Shown here: one piece after another, positions 8,823-18,416 of the stretch
Layout: every line of letters starts with the position of its first letter
Numbering within the stretch: the stretch's first letter is position 1
From: Bacteroidales bacterium UBA3743
GTDB lineage: Bacteria; Bacteroidota; Bacteroidia; Bacteroidales; Paludibacteraceae
Length of the DNA: 64,000 nt
Assembly: GCA_002371265.1 (NCBI GenBank)
Contig: DFGT01000008.1
Location: forward strand, 1-64,000
Direction: 5' to 3'
Notes under the pieces: generated by a model
Database searches by the model: none
The model's input: only the letters and a program-made list of their open reading frames with translations
Told to the model about the DNA's origin: nothing
Program-made: the position numbers and the translations under genes

Positions 8823-9839
8823 ATGAATATTCTTTTAACTGGAGGCGCCGGATTCATCGGCAGCCATACAATTGTAGAGTTGGATAAAGCAGGCCACTCT
8901 GTTGTTGTCGTTGACAATTTCGTGAATTCACAGCCTGAATCTTTGAAAAGAGTTGCGAAAATTATCGGTAAAGAGGTTCCTTTTGTTGAGGCTGATGTCC
9001 GCGACAAAGCAGCTATGGACAAAGTGTTCAGCAACTATAATATCGACGCTGTCATTCACTTCGCAGGCTTAAAGGCTGTAGGAGAAAGCGTAGCCAAGCC
9101 ATTAGAGTATTATGAAAACAATATGAATTCAACATTCGTATTGATTGACACCATGCGTCGCCACAATGTGAAGAACATCATTTTCTCTAGTTCAGCGACT
9201 GTTTACGGAGATCCGGCAATCATTCCTATCACAGAGGAATGTCCTAAAGGTCACTGCACAAACCCATATGGACAGACAAAATCAATGCTGGAGGAAGTTT
9301 TGATGGACGTGCAGAAGGCAGACAACGAATGGAACGTGGTGTTGCTTAGATATTTCAACCCAATCGGAGCGCACAAGAGCGGACTTATCGGAGAGAATCC
9401 AAACGGTATTCCAAACAATCTGATGCCATACATCACACAGACAGCCATCGGTATCCGCAAAGAGCTTGGCGTATTCGGAAATGATTACGACACACCAGAC
9501 GGTACAGGTGTTCGCGACTATATCCATGTAGTCGACCTTGCATGTGGACACGTTGCAGCGCTAAAAGCAATCCAGAAGAAATGCGGTCTTGCCATATACA
9601 ATCTTGGTACAGGTCACGGATATTCTGTATTGGACGTAGTTAAGGCATTCGAGAAAGCCAACGGATTGAAAGTGCCTTACTCAATCAAGCCACGTCGCCC
9701 AGGAGACATCGCCACTTGCTACTGCAACCCAGCAAAGGCAAAAGCAGAACTAGGTTGGGAGGCTCAGTACGGAATCGAGGATATGTGTAGAGACAGTTGG
9801 AGATTCCAGAAACAAAATCCTAACGGTTACGAGAAATAA
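8823..9839 (+). CDS. galE: UDP-glucose 4-epimerase
   Basis: Interconverts UDP-glucose and UDP-galactose (Leloir pathway and glycan precursors) in the cytoplasm with bound NAD. 338 residues, the standard length. The Rossmann motif GGAGFIG is at 7-13, SSSATVYG at 122-129 and catalytic Y149-xxx-K153 in [16 protein letters not shown] and the C-terminal KPRRPGDIA motif are typical of GalE. It has its own promoter element and is followed by a MITE-like insertion rather than a linked gene. It probably supplies galactose donors for the polysaccharide locus that begins 0.5 kb away. Confidence 0.95.
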   Translation: MNILLTGGAGFIGSHTIVELDKAGHSVVVVDNFVNSQPESLKRVAKIIGKEVPFVEADVRDKAAMDKVFSNYNIDAVIHFAGLKAVGESVAKPLEYYENNMNSTFVLIDTMRRHNVKNIIFSSSATVYGDPAIIPITEECPKGHCTNPYGQTKSMLEEVLMDVQKADNEWNVVLLRYFNPIGAHKSGLIGENPNGIPNNLMPYITQTAIGIRKELGVFGNDYDTPDGTGVRDYIHVVDLACGHVAALKAIQKKCGLAIYNLGTGHGYSVLDVVKAFEKANGLKVPYSIKPRRPGDIATCYCNPAKAKAELGWEAQYGIEDMCRDSWRFQKQNPNGYEK

Positions 9840-9854
9840 TAACGTTGACGAATT

Positions 9855-10057
9855 AAAAATAGAGGGTGTATCAAAACTCAATTTATCAAAAATCAAACTA
9901 TCAAAATGTAAGTTGATTTTTAAATTCTCCAAAAACATAGCCGTTTCAGAGACTTAACTGTAATTTTTAAGCTCTGAAACGGCTTTGTTCATATAAAAAG
10001 TGACAAAATGTAAGTTCGAAAAAATTGATTTTACATTTTGATACACCCTCTATTTTT
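9855..10057. mobile_element. MITE-like element with 22-bp perfect terminal inverted repeats
   Basis: The 203-bp element is bounded by a perfect 22-bp inverted repeat (9855-9876 and 10036-10057; core AGAGGGTGTATCAAAA). A second inverted pair lies inside (AGCCGTTTCAGAG 9939-9951, CTCTGAAACGGCT 9972-9984). The block AAAATGTAAGTT occurs twice (9903-9914, 10005-10016). There is no coding capacity, so it would need a transposase supplied in trans. Target-site duplication is not clear. Alternatives are an IS end-only remnant or a large transcribed hairpin. Confidence 0.7.
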
Positions 10058-10133
10058 TCCTGCAATCGTGATATTTTAACGTCAATCGTAGAAGAAGAAC
10101 AACCATTATAGAGTAAGAGGGGAAATGAAAGTT

Positions 10134-10206
10134 GAAGTGTCATAACAAGGATTGTTAAGGGCGGAATGCCCTAACCCCTTCCTTCGTGCGAGCCATAGAC
10201 GAACAC
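10134..10206. repeat. Dispersed intergenic repeat, copy C
   Basis: It shares with copy A the ordered blocks GTGTCATAAC, GGATTGTTAAG, CCCTAA-CCC and GTGCGAGCC-TAG-CGA-CAC. Confidence 0.6.
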
Positions 10207-10233
10207 CTTGAAACAAACATGATTCTGTCAATA

Positions 10234-10261
10234 AAAAACGAGACTTTGCAGCCTCGTTTTT
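10234..10261 (-). terminator. Terminator at the end of the polysaccharide operon
   Basis: AAAAACGAG (10234-10242) pairs with CTCGTTTTT (10253-10261). Read on the minus strand it follows the last polysaccharide gene by 50 bp and ends in a T tract. Confidence 0.8.
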
Positions 10262-10311
10262 TTCATATATTCCGTCTACCCTATTCTAGGGTACGTTGTT
10301 CTTCTATTTTA

Positions 10312-11325
10312 TCATTCCAGACACTCCTTCTTATTGTCATCAAACCAATCCGCTAAAGCCTCAGCAAATGTATATTTGAATTTATATCCGCACTCAGCCA
10401 ACTTCTTGCCACAGATATTTGTGGAGATCTGCAGTTTCTTAACACGGGCAGGACATATTCCCATAGGGCTGCCAAGAAGTTTTGCGACAGCAGCAGCAGG
10501 CATAATCAACCAGTTAGGAATATAAGGCACAAACTGAGTCAATCCCGTCGCCTTCTTCATTTCAGTGACAATCTGTTCGATTGTGTAAGCAGGTTCGAAA
10601 GTGCAGTTGTATATTTCAGTATGGGCACTACCCTTCTCCACATTCCACATGATGAAATTCACCAATTCCTTCACATATATACACGCCTTGATGGTATCCT
10701 TTCTGCCGGGATATGCGAAAGTATGTTTTCTTATGCTCCAGTAAAGACGGGAGAAATTTCCATTCTCACCCTTGCCGAAAACGACACCCGGGCGCACTAT
10801 TGTCAGCTGACGGTTTTGAATATCACGAGCCTGCCATGTCTTATGGATATTCTCCGCTACAAGTTTAGAGATTCCGTAAGGAGTGTTAGGAGTAGGCAGC
10901 GTCGATTCGCTTTTAAGTTCCTCGGAAGCCCCGTAAGGAGCAATCGAGCTTGTGAACACAATCTTTTTTATGCCATATTTTTCAGCAAAATCGCAGACAT
11001 TCTGAGCACCAAGCATATTCGTCTCGAAATATTCATTGTCGGGATGGCCAGGAGTACGGTGAACGGCGGCAAAATTAAAAATGATATCTTCCGACGACGG
11101 AGTAAATGGCGCCTGAATTGGTTTTCTCACGTCGCAATAAATATAAGATGCAGGATGAGATTCACCGTCGCACAACGCAGACTTATAATTCTTCACCGTC
11201 GGCAAAGGATCTCCCTGTTTTACTATATCTAAATTATATATTGTGGCACCTGGATTCTTCTCTTTCAGCAATTTTGCCAAATGAGTGCCGATAAAACCAG
11301 TTCCGCCGAAAATTATGTAGTTCAT
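10312..11325 (-). CDS. NAD-dependent epimerase/dehydratase (extended SDR)
   Basis: Probable nucleotide-sugar epimerase, reductase or dehydratase that supplies a polysaccharide precursor. 337 residues; Rossmann motif GGTGFIG at 7-13, conserved TSSIAPYG, and catalytic tyrosine-lysine in NTPYGISK. The SSI-x-PYG form differs from the usual SSxxVYG of GalE and RmlB, so the substrate is not clear. It is the most downstream gene of the locus on the minus strand, 233 bp after the WecG-like gene, with a terminator behind it. The gap may hold an extra promoter, but none matches the consensus well. Confidence 0.8.
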   Translation of the reverse strand: MNYIIFGGTGFIGTHLAKLLKEKNPGATIYNLDIVKQGDPLPTVKNYKSALCDGESHPASYIYCDVRKPIQAPFTPSSEDIIFNFAAVHRTPGHPDNEYFETNMLGAQNVCDFAEKYGIKKIVFTSSIAPYGASEELKSESTLPTPNTPYGISKLVAENIHKTWQARDIQNRQLTIVRPGVVFGKGENGNFSRLYWSIRKHTFAYPGRKDTIKACIYVKELVNFIMWNVEKGSAHTEIYNCTFEPAYTIEQIVTEMKKATGLTQFVPYIPNWLIMPAAAVAKLLGSPMGICPARVKKLQISTNICGKKLAECGYKFKYTFAEALADWFDDNKKECLE

Positions 11326-11491
11326 GATAAAAAATTAATGTATCTATATATAGTCATCCAATAATACTTATCAACATCAGTATTACAGCAATTTAAATTA
11401 CCTCAAGAATGACATTTTTCATATTCCGTTGACAGATTTTTAACGGTATATACAAATGAAGTTTTTTCTATTGACAAAATCCATTTTGACT

Positions 11492-11524
11492 ACAAAGAGC
11501 CGATCTATATGATCCGCTCTTTGT
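11492..11524. terminator. Stem-loop between the last two polysaccharide genes
   Basis: ACAAAGAGC (11492-11500) pairs with GCTCTTTGT (11516-11524). On the minus strand it follows the WecG-like gene by 34 bp but lacks a good T tract, so it may only lessen read-through. Confidence 0.4.
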
Positions 11525-11558
11525 ATTTTTATGAGAAATTCAACAAAACACGACTGAA

Positions 11559-12335
11559 TTACTTATTCTCTTTTTCTTTGACACAACAGAAAGGATTTTT
11601 ATAAACGCCTAAAAGTTGCTTTACGAAATAATAGAAAAATTTAACGTCATCAATAAAATAGCGACGATATAGACGACGAGGTTCTTTCAAGAATCGATAA
11701 AACCATTCCATTCCGATTTTCTGGTAAACAGCAGGAGCACGCTTCAACTCATTCGCTTCAAAATCAATAGTAGCACCAAGTGCCATGAAAATTTTAACAT
11801 TAGGCATTCTATATCTATATTTTCTGATCCATTTCTCTTGTTTAGGAGCACCGACACCTACCAACAATACAGAAGCACCGCTTGCATTAACGATATCGAC
11901 AAGTTGACTACATTCTTCTTCGTTTTTTTCAAAGCCAAAAGAAGGAGAATGAGCCCCCACAACAATATTTCGTCCTAAGGATTCATTAATCTCTCTTTTT
12001 GCTTTTTCAGCGACACCTTCAGCAGCTCCCAAAAGAAATATCTTACAATTTGGATTATCTTTATGATATCTATAAAAAGCAGGGAAAAAGCTACTCCCAG
12101 GAATAGCCTCAGGCAGTGGATTTTTCAATAATTTGGAGAGCATATAAAGAATTCTACTATCACAGACAACCCATTCTGATTGTCCATAAGCTTCGTAAAA
12201 CTCTTTATCTTTTTGGAGTTTAACCAGATGATCCAAATTAGGAGTGACTAGGACCCCCTCATCTAATTGCTCCAATAATTCCTGTTGTGAGACATTTAAA
12301 ATATCTATATTCAAAAAACGAGTTGTCTCCATCAA
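11559..12335 (-). CDS. WecG/TagA/CpsF-family glycosyltransferase (GT26)
   Basis: Family members add a sugar (N-acetylmannosamine, ManNAcA or others) to an undecaprenyl-linked sugar, usually as the second step of a polysaccharide unit. 258 residues. The N-terminal TPNLDHLVKLQ, central DSRILYMLSK, GSSFFPAFYR, FLLGAAEGVAEKA and the C-terminal GVGAPKQEKWI and GxEWFYRFLKEPRRLYRRY motifs are those of GT26. A soluble, membrane-associated enzyme on the inner face is expected. It lies 150 bp downstream of an acyltransferase gene in the same direction. The family is firm; the sugar is unknown. Confidence 0.9.
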   Translation of the reverse strand: MMETTRFLNIDILNVSQQELLEQLDEGVLVTPNLDHLVKLQKDKEFYEAYGQSEWVVCDSRILYMLSKLLKNPLPEAIPGSSFFPAFYRYHKDNPNCKIFLLGAAEGVAEKAKREINESLGRNIVVGAHSPSFGFEKNEEECSQLVDIVNASGASVLLVGVGAPKQEKWIRKYRYRMPNVKIFMALGATIDFEANELKRAPAVYQKIGMEWFYRFLKEPRRLYRRYFIDDVKFFYYFVKQLLGVYKNPFCCVKEKENK

Positions 12336-12485
12336 ACTTATTTATTTAAATTTTAACCGAATAAAGTTCTGCTATATGTATAAATTTCCCAAAAGAAAAG
12401 GATATATACGAATGACAAAACGAAAATTTTGTTGACGAAATCAATCGACGATTACAACAAGTTTCGCATGAAAATTGTCAGACGG

Positions 12486-13493
12486 CTAATTATGAGCAAA
12501 AACTTTCTTCCAATCATAATCCTCCTTATTAAACGTCTGCAATAAAAATCGAGCAACGCATCGTACAAAAAAAGAAGCAACAATAATCAACAAAAATATT
12601 ATTGGCAAATTAAACGGAAAAATTCCATTCAACTTATCCGTAAATATCGAGCATTGTATCAAATAAGATTCCAAACATAATCCTCCGACAAACAAAATCA
12701 AAAAATTCCCGATTTTTGAGTTATATAATTTCACAATAAAAGAAGAATAACAACACTTCCACGAGTAATATACAATCAAATACAATACAGGAACGGTAAT
12801 TATCTGAATTGACGCATACTCCAAATTCATTTTTGAAAAAATCTGTATGCCATAGAATATAGCTACCATTATAAACAACAGGGCCAAATCCCTATATTTA
12901 AAAACGAGGTCAATCTTCTTATTTTTTGCATTTAATCCTAGCCAGGTGCCTTGCAACATTATACCAAAATAAGGGATCCATCGGAATAATGTGATTGTCC
13001 CATAAATACCACGTTCTCCCACTTCTTGCTTATATGGAAAGAAATAATACGCTACCAATGTCACAAGCAAAACAAATATGATTGACTTAAATATATAGTC
13101 TACAAAATACTTCTGTATAAGATACAACAAAAAATAATAAATCATAATTGCGACAATAAATTCACCACCTAAAATGTCGCATAATGACATATTGTTTATA
13201 GAGATATGGCCTATGACATACGATACAATCAAAGCAGCAAACACTGAAGGATAAATTCTACAAATTCTTCTTTTATACCAATTGTCGAAACGTACTGGAT
13301 TTTTCCAAAACAAAGTGTACCCAGAACAAAACAAAAACAAAGCATCACCAATAGCTCCACCGGTAGCAAACATTGAATATTTTGCATAACAAATATCAGC
13401 ATGACTATTGATTATCAAAAAAACCGCAAGGAATTTTATGATATCAATTCCTATATCCCTATTTCTGCTTTTTGTCTCCAGAGCGTGGTTCAT
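12486..13493 (-). CDS. Acyltransferase 3 family membrane protein
   Basis: An integral membrane O-acyltransferase that probably acetylates the polysaccharide or its lipid-linked unit. 335 residues with about ten hydrophobic segments. The N-terminal RDIGIDIIKFLAVFLIINSHAD carries the family pattern of an Asp, a helix and a catalytic His (NSHAD instead of the more common HxxF). A second His-poor core and a basic C-terminus follow. It is 21 bp from the upstream GT4 gene, so the two are probably co-transcribed. The base composition is AT-rich, as in the rest of the glycan cassette. A polysaccharide modification role is inferred from context. Confidence 0.78.
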   Translation of the reverse strand: MNHALETKSRNRDIGIDIIKFLAVFLIINSHADICYAKYSMFATGGAIGDALFLFCSGYTLFWKNPVRFDNWYKRRICRIYPSVFAALIVSYVIGHISINNMSLCDILGGEFIVAIMIYYFLLYLIQKYFVDYIFKSIIFVLLVTLVAYYFFPYKQEVGERGIYGTITLFRWIPYFGIMLQGTWLGLNAKNKKIDLVFKYRDLALLFIMVAIFYGIQIFSKMNLEYASIQIITVPVLYLIVYYSWKCCYSSFIVKLYNSKIGNFLILFVGGLCLESYLIQCSIFTDKLNGIFPFNLPIIFLLIIVASFFVRCVARFLLQTFNKEDYDWKKVFAHN

Positions 13494-13514
13494 ACGTTTG
13501 GATTTTTTTAATCT

Positions 13515-14579
13515 TTAACCCTTTGGGGACAACAAATCGAAATATACGCCTTTTAATTCTGAGATATTGTTGTCAATAGAGAAATTTGAAGATATCAAAT
13601 TGTAAGATTTATCAGAAAACTTCTTCCTCACATCTGGATTAATGATCAATTTATATAATCTGTCTACCAAAGAATCAATATCTCCAGGCGTAATTAGATA
13701 CCCATTCTCTCCATCATGTATCACTTCTGGTATAGACGCAATCCTTGTAGAAATATTAGGAATACCAGCAGCCATAGTTTCAAGAATAGTCATTGGTAAT
13801 CCTTCATTATAAGAAGGCAGGCAATTGATCATTGTATTGGACAAGAAAGCCTTCTTCTGTTCTCCATCAATCCAACCTACATAAGCTATGCGATGATCTA
13901 TCCCAAGTTCTTTTATTTTTTCTTTAACCTCTTTTTCTCCAACATCTCCACAGAAATAAAACTTCGTTTCAACAGGAATTTTGGAGTCTAATCTTTTTAT
14001 CGCCTCCAATAAATCAAAAGTTCCTTTTCTTACACCTAGTCTACCCAAAAACAAAACATTGGTAGCAGAAAGTGAATAAGGATTAGAACTGTAAGTGTTA
14101 ACAGAGTTGTACAGAACCTTTACATTGGCATTGGGTTGCTTGTCTTTAATCATTGCGACAAGACGCTTACTTAGCACAATATTCACATCGACTTCAGCAA
14201 GAGTTTCACGGATTTTCTCTTTTTGTGATTCTGTACTATCCGAATAAAACTCCTCAAACTCTGCTGCATGATGATGCATCACCACTTTTATCCCATTACT
14301 TTGGAAAAACTTAGTCAAAAACCGTTTCCTCCAAAAGCTGCCTCTTTCTGCAGTATGGAGATGAGCAATTTTGTAATCTCCAAATTTCACATTCCACCAA
14401 ATCTTTAAGAACTGCCAAGCAAAATATAAAATTAGCAGATACTTATTTGTATCGAAATGTGTCGGAATAAATTTTATGTTATAATCTCCCCAATCTTGAT
14501 AAGCGAGATAATTTTTTGTGACGCTTACCATTCCTCCCTTTGTATCAAGGGTAGAACAACACATAAGAATATTTATCAT
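13515..14579 (-). CDS. Glycosyltransferase family 4
   Basis: Retaining GT-B glycosyltransferase that adds one sugar to the growing unit on the cytoplasmic face. 354 residues; an N-terminal Rossmann half with a glycine-rich loop (CSTLDTKGGMVSVTKNYLAY) and a C-terminal half with LFLGRLGVRKGTFDLLEAI and the donor-binding E-x7-E motif in YNEGLPMTILETMAAG. The sugar donor cannot be read from sequence. The start overlaps the stop of the acetyltransferase gene by 4 bp (ATGA type), indicating translational coupling. Confidence 0.9.
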   Translation of the reverse strand: MINILMCCSTLDTKGGMVSVTKNYLAYQDWGDYNIKFIPTHFDTNKYLLILYFAWQFLKIWWNVKFGDYKIAHLHTAERGSFWRKRFLTKFFQSNGIKVVMHHHAAEFEEFYSDSTESQKEKIRETLAEVDVNIVLSKRLVAMIKDKQPNANVKVLYNSVNTYSSNPYSLSATNVLFLGRLGVRKGTFDLLEAIKRLDSKIPVETKFYFCGDVGEKEVKEKIKELGIDHRIAYVGWIDGEQKKAFLSNTMINCLPSYNEGLPMTILETMAAGIPNISTRIASIPEVIHDGENGYLITPGDIDSLVDRLYKLIINPDVRKKFSDKSYNLISSNFSIDNNISELKGVYFDLLSPKG

Positions 14580-15106
14580 ATTCTTTTCTTTATTAATTTA
14601 GCAGGATTACCTCCCATTATACTATAAGGATCAACATCTTTTGTAATAATCGCTCCAGACGCTAAAATGCTACCATGTCCGATTTTTTTTCCTGGCATAA
14701 TCATCACACGAGCACCAATCCAACAGTCATCTTCAATTACCGTAACTTTATTCTCAGTCTTACCCTGAAAACACATTGGTGTAGTAACATCTTCTGTAAT
14801 ATGATTATTATCAATAATGTACACTTCAGGTGCCATCATAACATATTTCCCGATTTTTGTATTTTTAGGAACAATACAATACTCTCCAATGCCACTATAA
14901 TCATCTATTTCTATTTCGTCTCCAGTTCCAAAATATGCACGTCGATCCATTGTAGAAATATTCCCACACTTTTTGAAAATATGACGGACACAAAAAATGC
15001 GAATATTATTGCAGAGTCTGCCAAAGACAGGCGTGTACGAACCAGGCAGATACTGTGCAAAGCCATAATATAATATGAGAAAAAACTTCTTAATTATAGA
15101 ATTCAT
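14576..15106 (-). CDS. Hexapeptide-repeat O-acetyltransferase
   Basis: Trimeric left-handed beta-helix acetyltransferase that probably acetylates a sugar of the polysaccharide using acetyl-CoA. From ATG at 15106 it has 176 residues (MNSIIKKFFLILYYGFA). A longer frame opens at 15181 but would overlap the upstream gene by 71 bp, and the extra 25 residues look unrelated, so the shorter start is chosen; it leaves a 4-bp gap to the upstream stop. The hexapeptide stretch includes YVMMAPEVYIIDNNH, DCWIGARVMIMPG and GSILASGAIITKDV, ending GGNPAKLIKKR, as in WcaF/NodL/CysE-like enzymes. Catalytic His lies in NNH. Confidence 0.85.
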   Translation of the reverse strand: MNSIIKKFFLILYYGFAQYLPGSYTPVFGRLCNNIRIFCVRHIFKKCGNISTMDRRAYFGTGDEIEIDDYSGIGEYCIVPKNTKIGKYVMMAPEVYIIDNNHITEDVTTPMCFQGKTENKVTVIEDDCWIGARVMIMPGKKIGHGSILASGAIITKDVDPYSIMGGNPAKLIKKRI

Positions 15107-15110
15107 AATG

Positions 15111-16061
15111 CTATTGCTTAGAATAGTATTTGATGAATAACTCCTTTGGGGTCTTAAAGCTGTACAAAGCAAAAAGTTCATGAATATTTGCTTTTGCTAA
15201 TGTGGAATTAACACCCGTTGTATCTTTAAATGACTTGATCAGATGAAACAAGAATTGACTTGACACAACAAAAGTCATCACTAAAGCGACAAATATATAA
15301 CATAATGCATTACCCTTTGAGAAAAAATGGGCTAAACCTTTGCAATGGGCTGGAGCAGTTGCCAGTGTTATTTTCGATAACGACTTACCTGATGTCATTC
15401 CCTCAAGATGGATTAATTCAGAATCTGAATTTACCCAACATTCATACCCATTATTGTTTAGCGACGTTGACAAAGCCACATCTTCCGGAGCAAAGAAGAA
15501 GTATTCATCAAACCATCCGAATTTTCCAAAGATATCCCTTTTAATCAGAAATGCACAACCTAAAATGTTGTATGTCTTGAACAGCCCCTTTTTCATCACC
15601 CACTGATTATTAGTAAATCGCGGCTTTAGGCGCAAAAAATACTGAATATAATCACTGAATGAAAATGGTGGCATTCCACTTACCACTAGTTCTCCGTCTT
15701 TATTTAAAATATTTGGTGATACGACCGCGACATTTGGAGAAAGTTTATCAAAAGACTCAACAAGAATATCTATGCATTTTGGTTTTAAAATCGTATCGTC
15801 ATTCAATACAAAGCAATATTTGCCAGTTGCTTGACGCAGCGCTAGATTGTTATTTTCAGCAAAACCTCTGATTTCATCACTCACAATGAATTTCACCCAT
15901 GGAAAATCATTTCTTGCTTTATCTAGATTTTCCTTCGTAAACAAATATGCAACAACGAAAACTTCATATGACACAGAAGTACATTCTTTTATGCTGTTCA
16001 AACATGGATATAAATTTTCCAATTTGTTCATGCACACTATTATCACACTTACGTCTACCAT
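15111..16061 (-). CDS. Glycosyltransferase family 2
   Basis: Inverting GT-A enzyme of the polysaccharide assembly. 316 residues. VSVIIVCMNKLENLYPCLNSI at the start, NNLALRQATGKYCFVLNDDTIL with the DxD-like NDDT metal site, and GWFDEYFFFAPEDVALS near residue 190 resemble rhamnosyltransferase-type GT2 proteins. One hydrophobic segment near residue 255 may anchor it to the inner membrane. The start lies 7 bp inside the polymerase stop region. The donor is unknown. Confidence 0.9.
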   Translation of the reverse strand: MVDVSVIIVCMNKLENLYPCLNSIKECTSVSYEVFVVAYLFTKENLDKARNDFPWVKFIVSDEIRGFAENNNLALRQATGKYCFVLNDDTILKPKCIDILVESFDKLSPNVAVVSPNILNKDGELVVSGMPPFSFSDYIQYFLRLKPRFTNNQWVMKKGLFKTYNILGCAFLIKRDIFGKFGWFDEYFFFAPEDVALSTSLNNNGYECWVNSDSELIHLEGMTSGKSLSKITLATAPAHCKGLAHFFSKGNALCYIFVALVMTFVVSSQFLFHLIKSFKDTTGVNSTLAKANIHELFALYSFKTPKELFIKYYSKQ

Positions 16062-17203
16062 AGGCTAAAAACAGATTTATAAGGGAACATCTCGTCAGGA
16101 TATGGAGTATCTAGCAACAAGCCTTTCAATTTATAGAAATAGTAAAAACAAAATAATGTATATAATATACCTTCACTAAGATATCGTTTCCAATAATTGA
16201 ATGATACGACCATAGCGATAGCAAAACCCATAGTGAAATATTCCGCAACACGCGAAAAATTAGACAGCATCTGAGCTGAAAAAAATTTTTGGAAAAAATT
16301 AAAAAAAATGTAGCAATTAAAATAAGTGTTTAGAATCAGAAGGTTCTTTTTATGAACCAGCCTGTTTGTTTTTGCAATATACTCTTTTATTATATCCCTC
16401 GACTTTATGAAAGAGAATATAAAAAAGAAATATAATGACACACTCATCAAATTTGAAAAAAATGATTTTTCAGAATACCCACTAATCAAAGCATCAGTAT
16501 ATCCAATAACATTATCTCTTAAATTTTCAGGAAGATAAGCAGTGAATAACAATATAATGACTGAAATATAGTCAGCCAACACTTCTCCCAATAATGATAA
16601 AACATATAATGACCAAATCAACCATTTAGGCAATTCTTTATTTATTATAAATATAAAAGGAATTGCAAACATGGCTGATTTGTGAATCGTATATGCTATG
16701 AGACAAACCAATAATGCATAGAGATACTTTCTCTTAAGAGAGAAATAAAATGCCCAACAAATAACTGAGCTTGCCAATTGTAACCTTATCGGAAAAATCA
16801 GATTAAAAATCAAAATAAAAGCAAACGTCAGAATAGGCTTTTTAGTCAATTTAAGAGACAAATACATCCACGTTCCTAATATGAACGCATTAGTCAATAA
16901 AAGGAATAAAGTATAGTCTCCTAAATGATTTATAATAACGTTCAAAAACATATAACCGGGCTCCATTAACTCACCCAGTTCATCATATCTAGTATATGTA
17001 AATATGTTATTCCATCGAGCATTTTGAAAACAAGTTAGAAATTGAGCCCAATCTGTGCCGACTTCCCATCTCATTCCTCTAAACAATAACAAAATAACAT
17101 ATATGCATAACAATGTTATCTTTTTATATTTCTCCTCTATATTTATAAAATCTAAAGAAGTAAGAATTAATATAAGCAAATATATGATAATATATATAGC
17201 CAT
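16055..17203 (-). CDS. EpsG-family polysaccharide polymerase (Wzy role)
   Basis: Probable repeat-unit polymerase acting in the inner membrane on flipped units. 382 residues, about 10-12 hydrophobic segments, very AT-rich gene. The region LLFRGMRWEVGTDWAQFLTCF near residue 42 matches the EpsG pattern (R-G-x5-GxDxxxY-like). Wzy-type proteins diverge strongly, so the role rests on topology, this motif, and being the only polymerase candidate between a flippase and many glycosyltransferases. It lies 7 bp after the upstream GT4 gene. Confidence 0.78.
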   Translation of the reverse strand: MAIYIIIYLLILILTSLDFINIEEKYKKITLLCIYVILLLFRGMRWEVGTDWAQFLTCFQNARWNNIFTYTRYDELGELMEPGYMFLNVIINHLGDYTLFLLLTNAFILGTWMYLSLKLTKKPILTFAFILIFNLIFPIRLQLASSVICWAFYFSLKRKYLYALLVCLIAYTIHKSAMFAIPFIFIINKELPKWLIWSLYVLSLLGEVLADYISVIILLFTAYLPENLRDNVIGYTDALISGYSEKSFFSNLMSVSLYFFFIFSFIKSRDIIKEYIAKTNRLVHKKNLLILNTYFNCYIFFNFFQKFFSAQMLSNFSRVAEYFTMGFAIAMVVSFNYWKRYLSEGILYTLFCFYYFYKLKGLLLDTPYPDEMFPYKSVFSLW

Positions 17204-17210
17204 ATCAGAA

Positions 17211-18416
17211 TTAATAAATTCCTAGTCTGATCCTCTTCATAGCCTCAAACGAGTACTTGCTCACAAATGTGTAATATGCGTTTTCGGCCAATGATGAATA
17301 TAATGCAGAATCCTTAAGAACTCTAACAATTTGTTGAGCCATTTCTTCTGCCGATTTTGCTATCAGGCAATCCTTCTCATTCTCAAAGTCAAGTCCTTCG
17401 ACACCTACAACCGTAGAAACAAAAGGTACAGAATTGCTTGCAGCCTCGAGAATCTTCATTCTCATTCCACTACCAATATTGATTGGCACTATCATCAATG
17501 TGTCTTTTATGCCATCATTCAAAACCGAAACAAAACCCATGAATTCAATTGCTGATGACATTGATAGAATCTCTTCTTTTGCTTCTTCCGACCAACTTCC
17601 TATCACTTGTAATTTGATATCAGGAATTTCTCTTGACACCAATGGAAGAACTTCCTTTGCAAACCATTTCATACCGTCATAATTGGGGAAATGCCCAGAC
17701 CCTCCTACAAATGACAAACAATTAGAAGAAGAACCTATTTTAAGTTCAGGTGTTGTATCGGATATAGCTAACGTAGACACTTCAATAGGTACATTAACCC
17801 CCTCTTCCTCCAACTTTTGTTTATCAACACTTGTCAATGTCACGACCTTGTCAAAACGATTAAGCATTGATATTTCGTTATCCTTTGCAAAATCAATCAA
17901 ATAACGACCATAAGGATTAGATGCATATGCCTGTTCATCCCTCACATATCGAAGCTCATGATGAATGAATATCTTTTTCACTTCTTGAGGTAAACAATAT
18001 ACCCACGGAAGATATGAGCAGAATTCCACCTGAACAGTCTTGATATCATTCTCCTTAATTAAACTATTGACGAAACAAATATAATCAGGTGTAAACTCAT
18101 CATTCAAGTTGAAAGTTAAAGAATTTATATTTTGTGTGAAAACCATCTTCCGTTGAAGACGTCGCACAAATTTCCTCAATAACTCAAATTTTTTATTCTT
18201 AGCAGATTTCCAATCATATAAATGAATTTTGATTTCTGGAATTAACGAATTTAGTTCAGAAGCATTAGAAATAGTATTTATTTGATTCATAGATGTCACA
18301 AAATGAACATCAAGATCTTTCGCTACAGCTTTCAGCATATTAAAGACGCCAATATTTCCTCCGCTATTAAGTGGCCAAGGCAAAAATGGGGACAAAATCA
18401 ACAGTTTGGTTTTCAT
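17211..18416 (-). CDS. Glycosyltransferase, GT4-like GT-B fold
   Basis: 401 residues. N-terminal LSPFLPWPLNSGGNIGVFNML is the glycine loop of GT-B enzymes. SFVGGSGHFPNYDGMKWFAKEVLP begins the second Rossmann half, and GSGMRMKILEAASNSVPFVST carries the donor-binding glutamate. This resembles the PEP-CTERM/stp1-like GT4 subgroup. It overlaps the upstream WbsX-like gene by 4 bp, so the two are coupled. It adds one sugar to the unit; donor and linkage are not predictable. Confidence 0.88.
   Translation of the reverse strand: MKTKLLILSPFLPWPLNSGGNIGVFNMLKAVAKDLDVHFVTSMNQINTISNASELNSLIPEIKIHLYDWKSAKNKKFELLRKFVRRLQRKMVFTQNINSLTFNLNDEFTPDYICFVNSLIKENDIKTVQVEFCSYLPWVYCLPQEVKKIFIHHELRYVRDEQAYASNPYGRYLIDFAKDNEISMLNRFDKVVTLTSVDKQKLEEEGVNVPIEVSTLAISDTTPELKIGSSSNCLSFVGGSGHFPNYDGMKWFAKEVLPLVSREIPDIKLQVIGSWSEEAKEEILSMSSAIEFMGFVSVLNDGIKDTLMIVPINIGSGMRMKILEAASNSVPFVSTVVGVEGLDFENEKDCLIAKSAEEMAQQIVRVLKDSALYSSLAENAYYTFVSKYSFEAMKRIRLGIY

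Larger units (their letters stand above)
9840..10311. other. 472-bp intergenic region with MITE and repeat copy C
   Basis: No gene is seen. The stretch holds the palindromic element at 9855-10057, copy C of the dispersed repeat at 10134-10206 and the terminator at 10234-10261. Confidence 0.6.

Noticed and set aside
15107..15181. Longer start of the hexapeptide acetyltransferase
   Set aside because: It would overlap the upstream glycosyltransferase gene by 71 bp and adds residues unlike the family.
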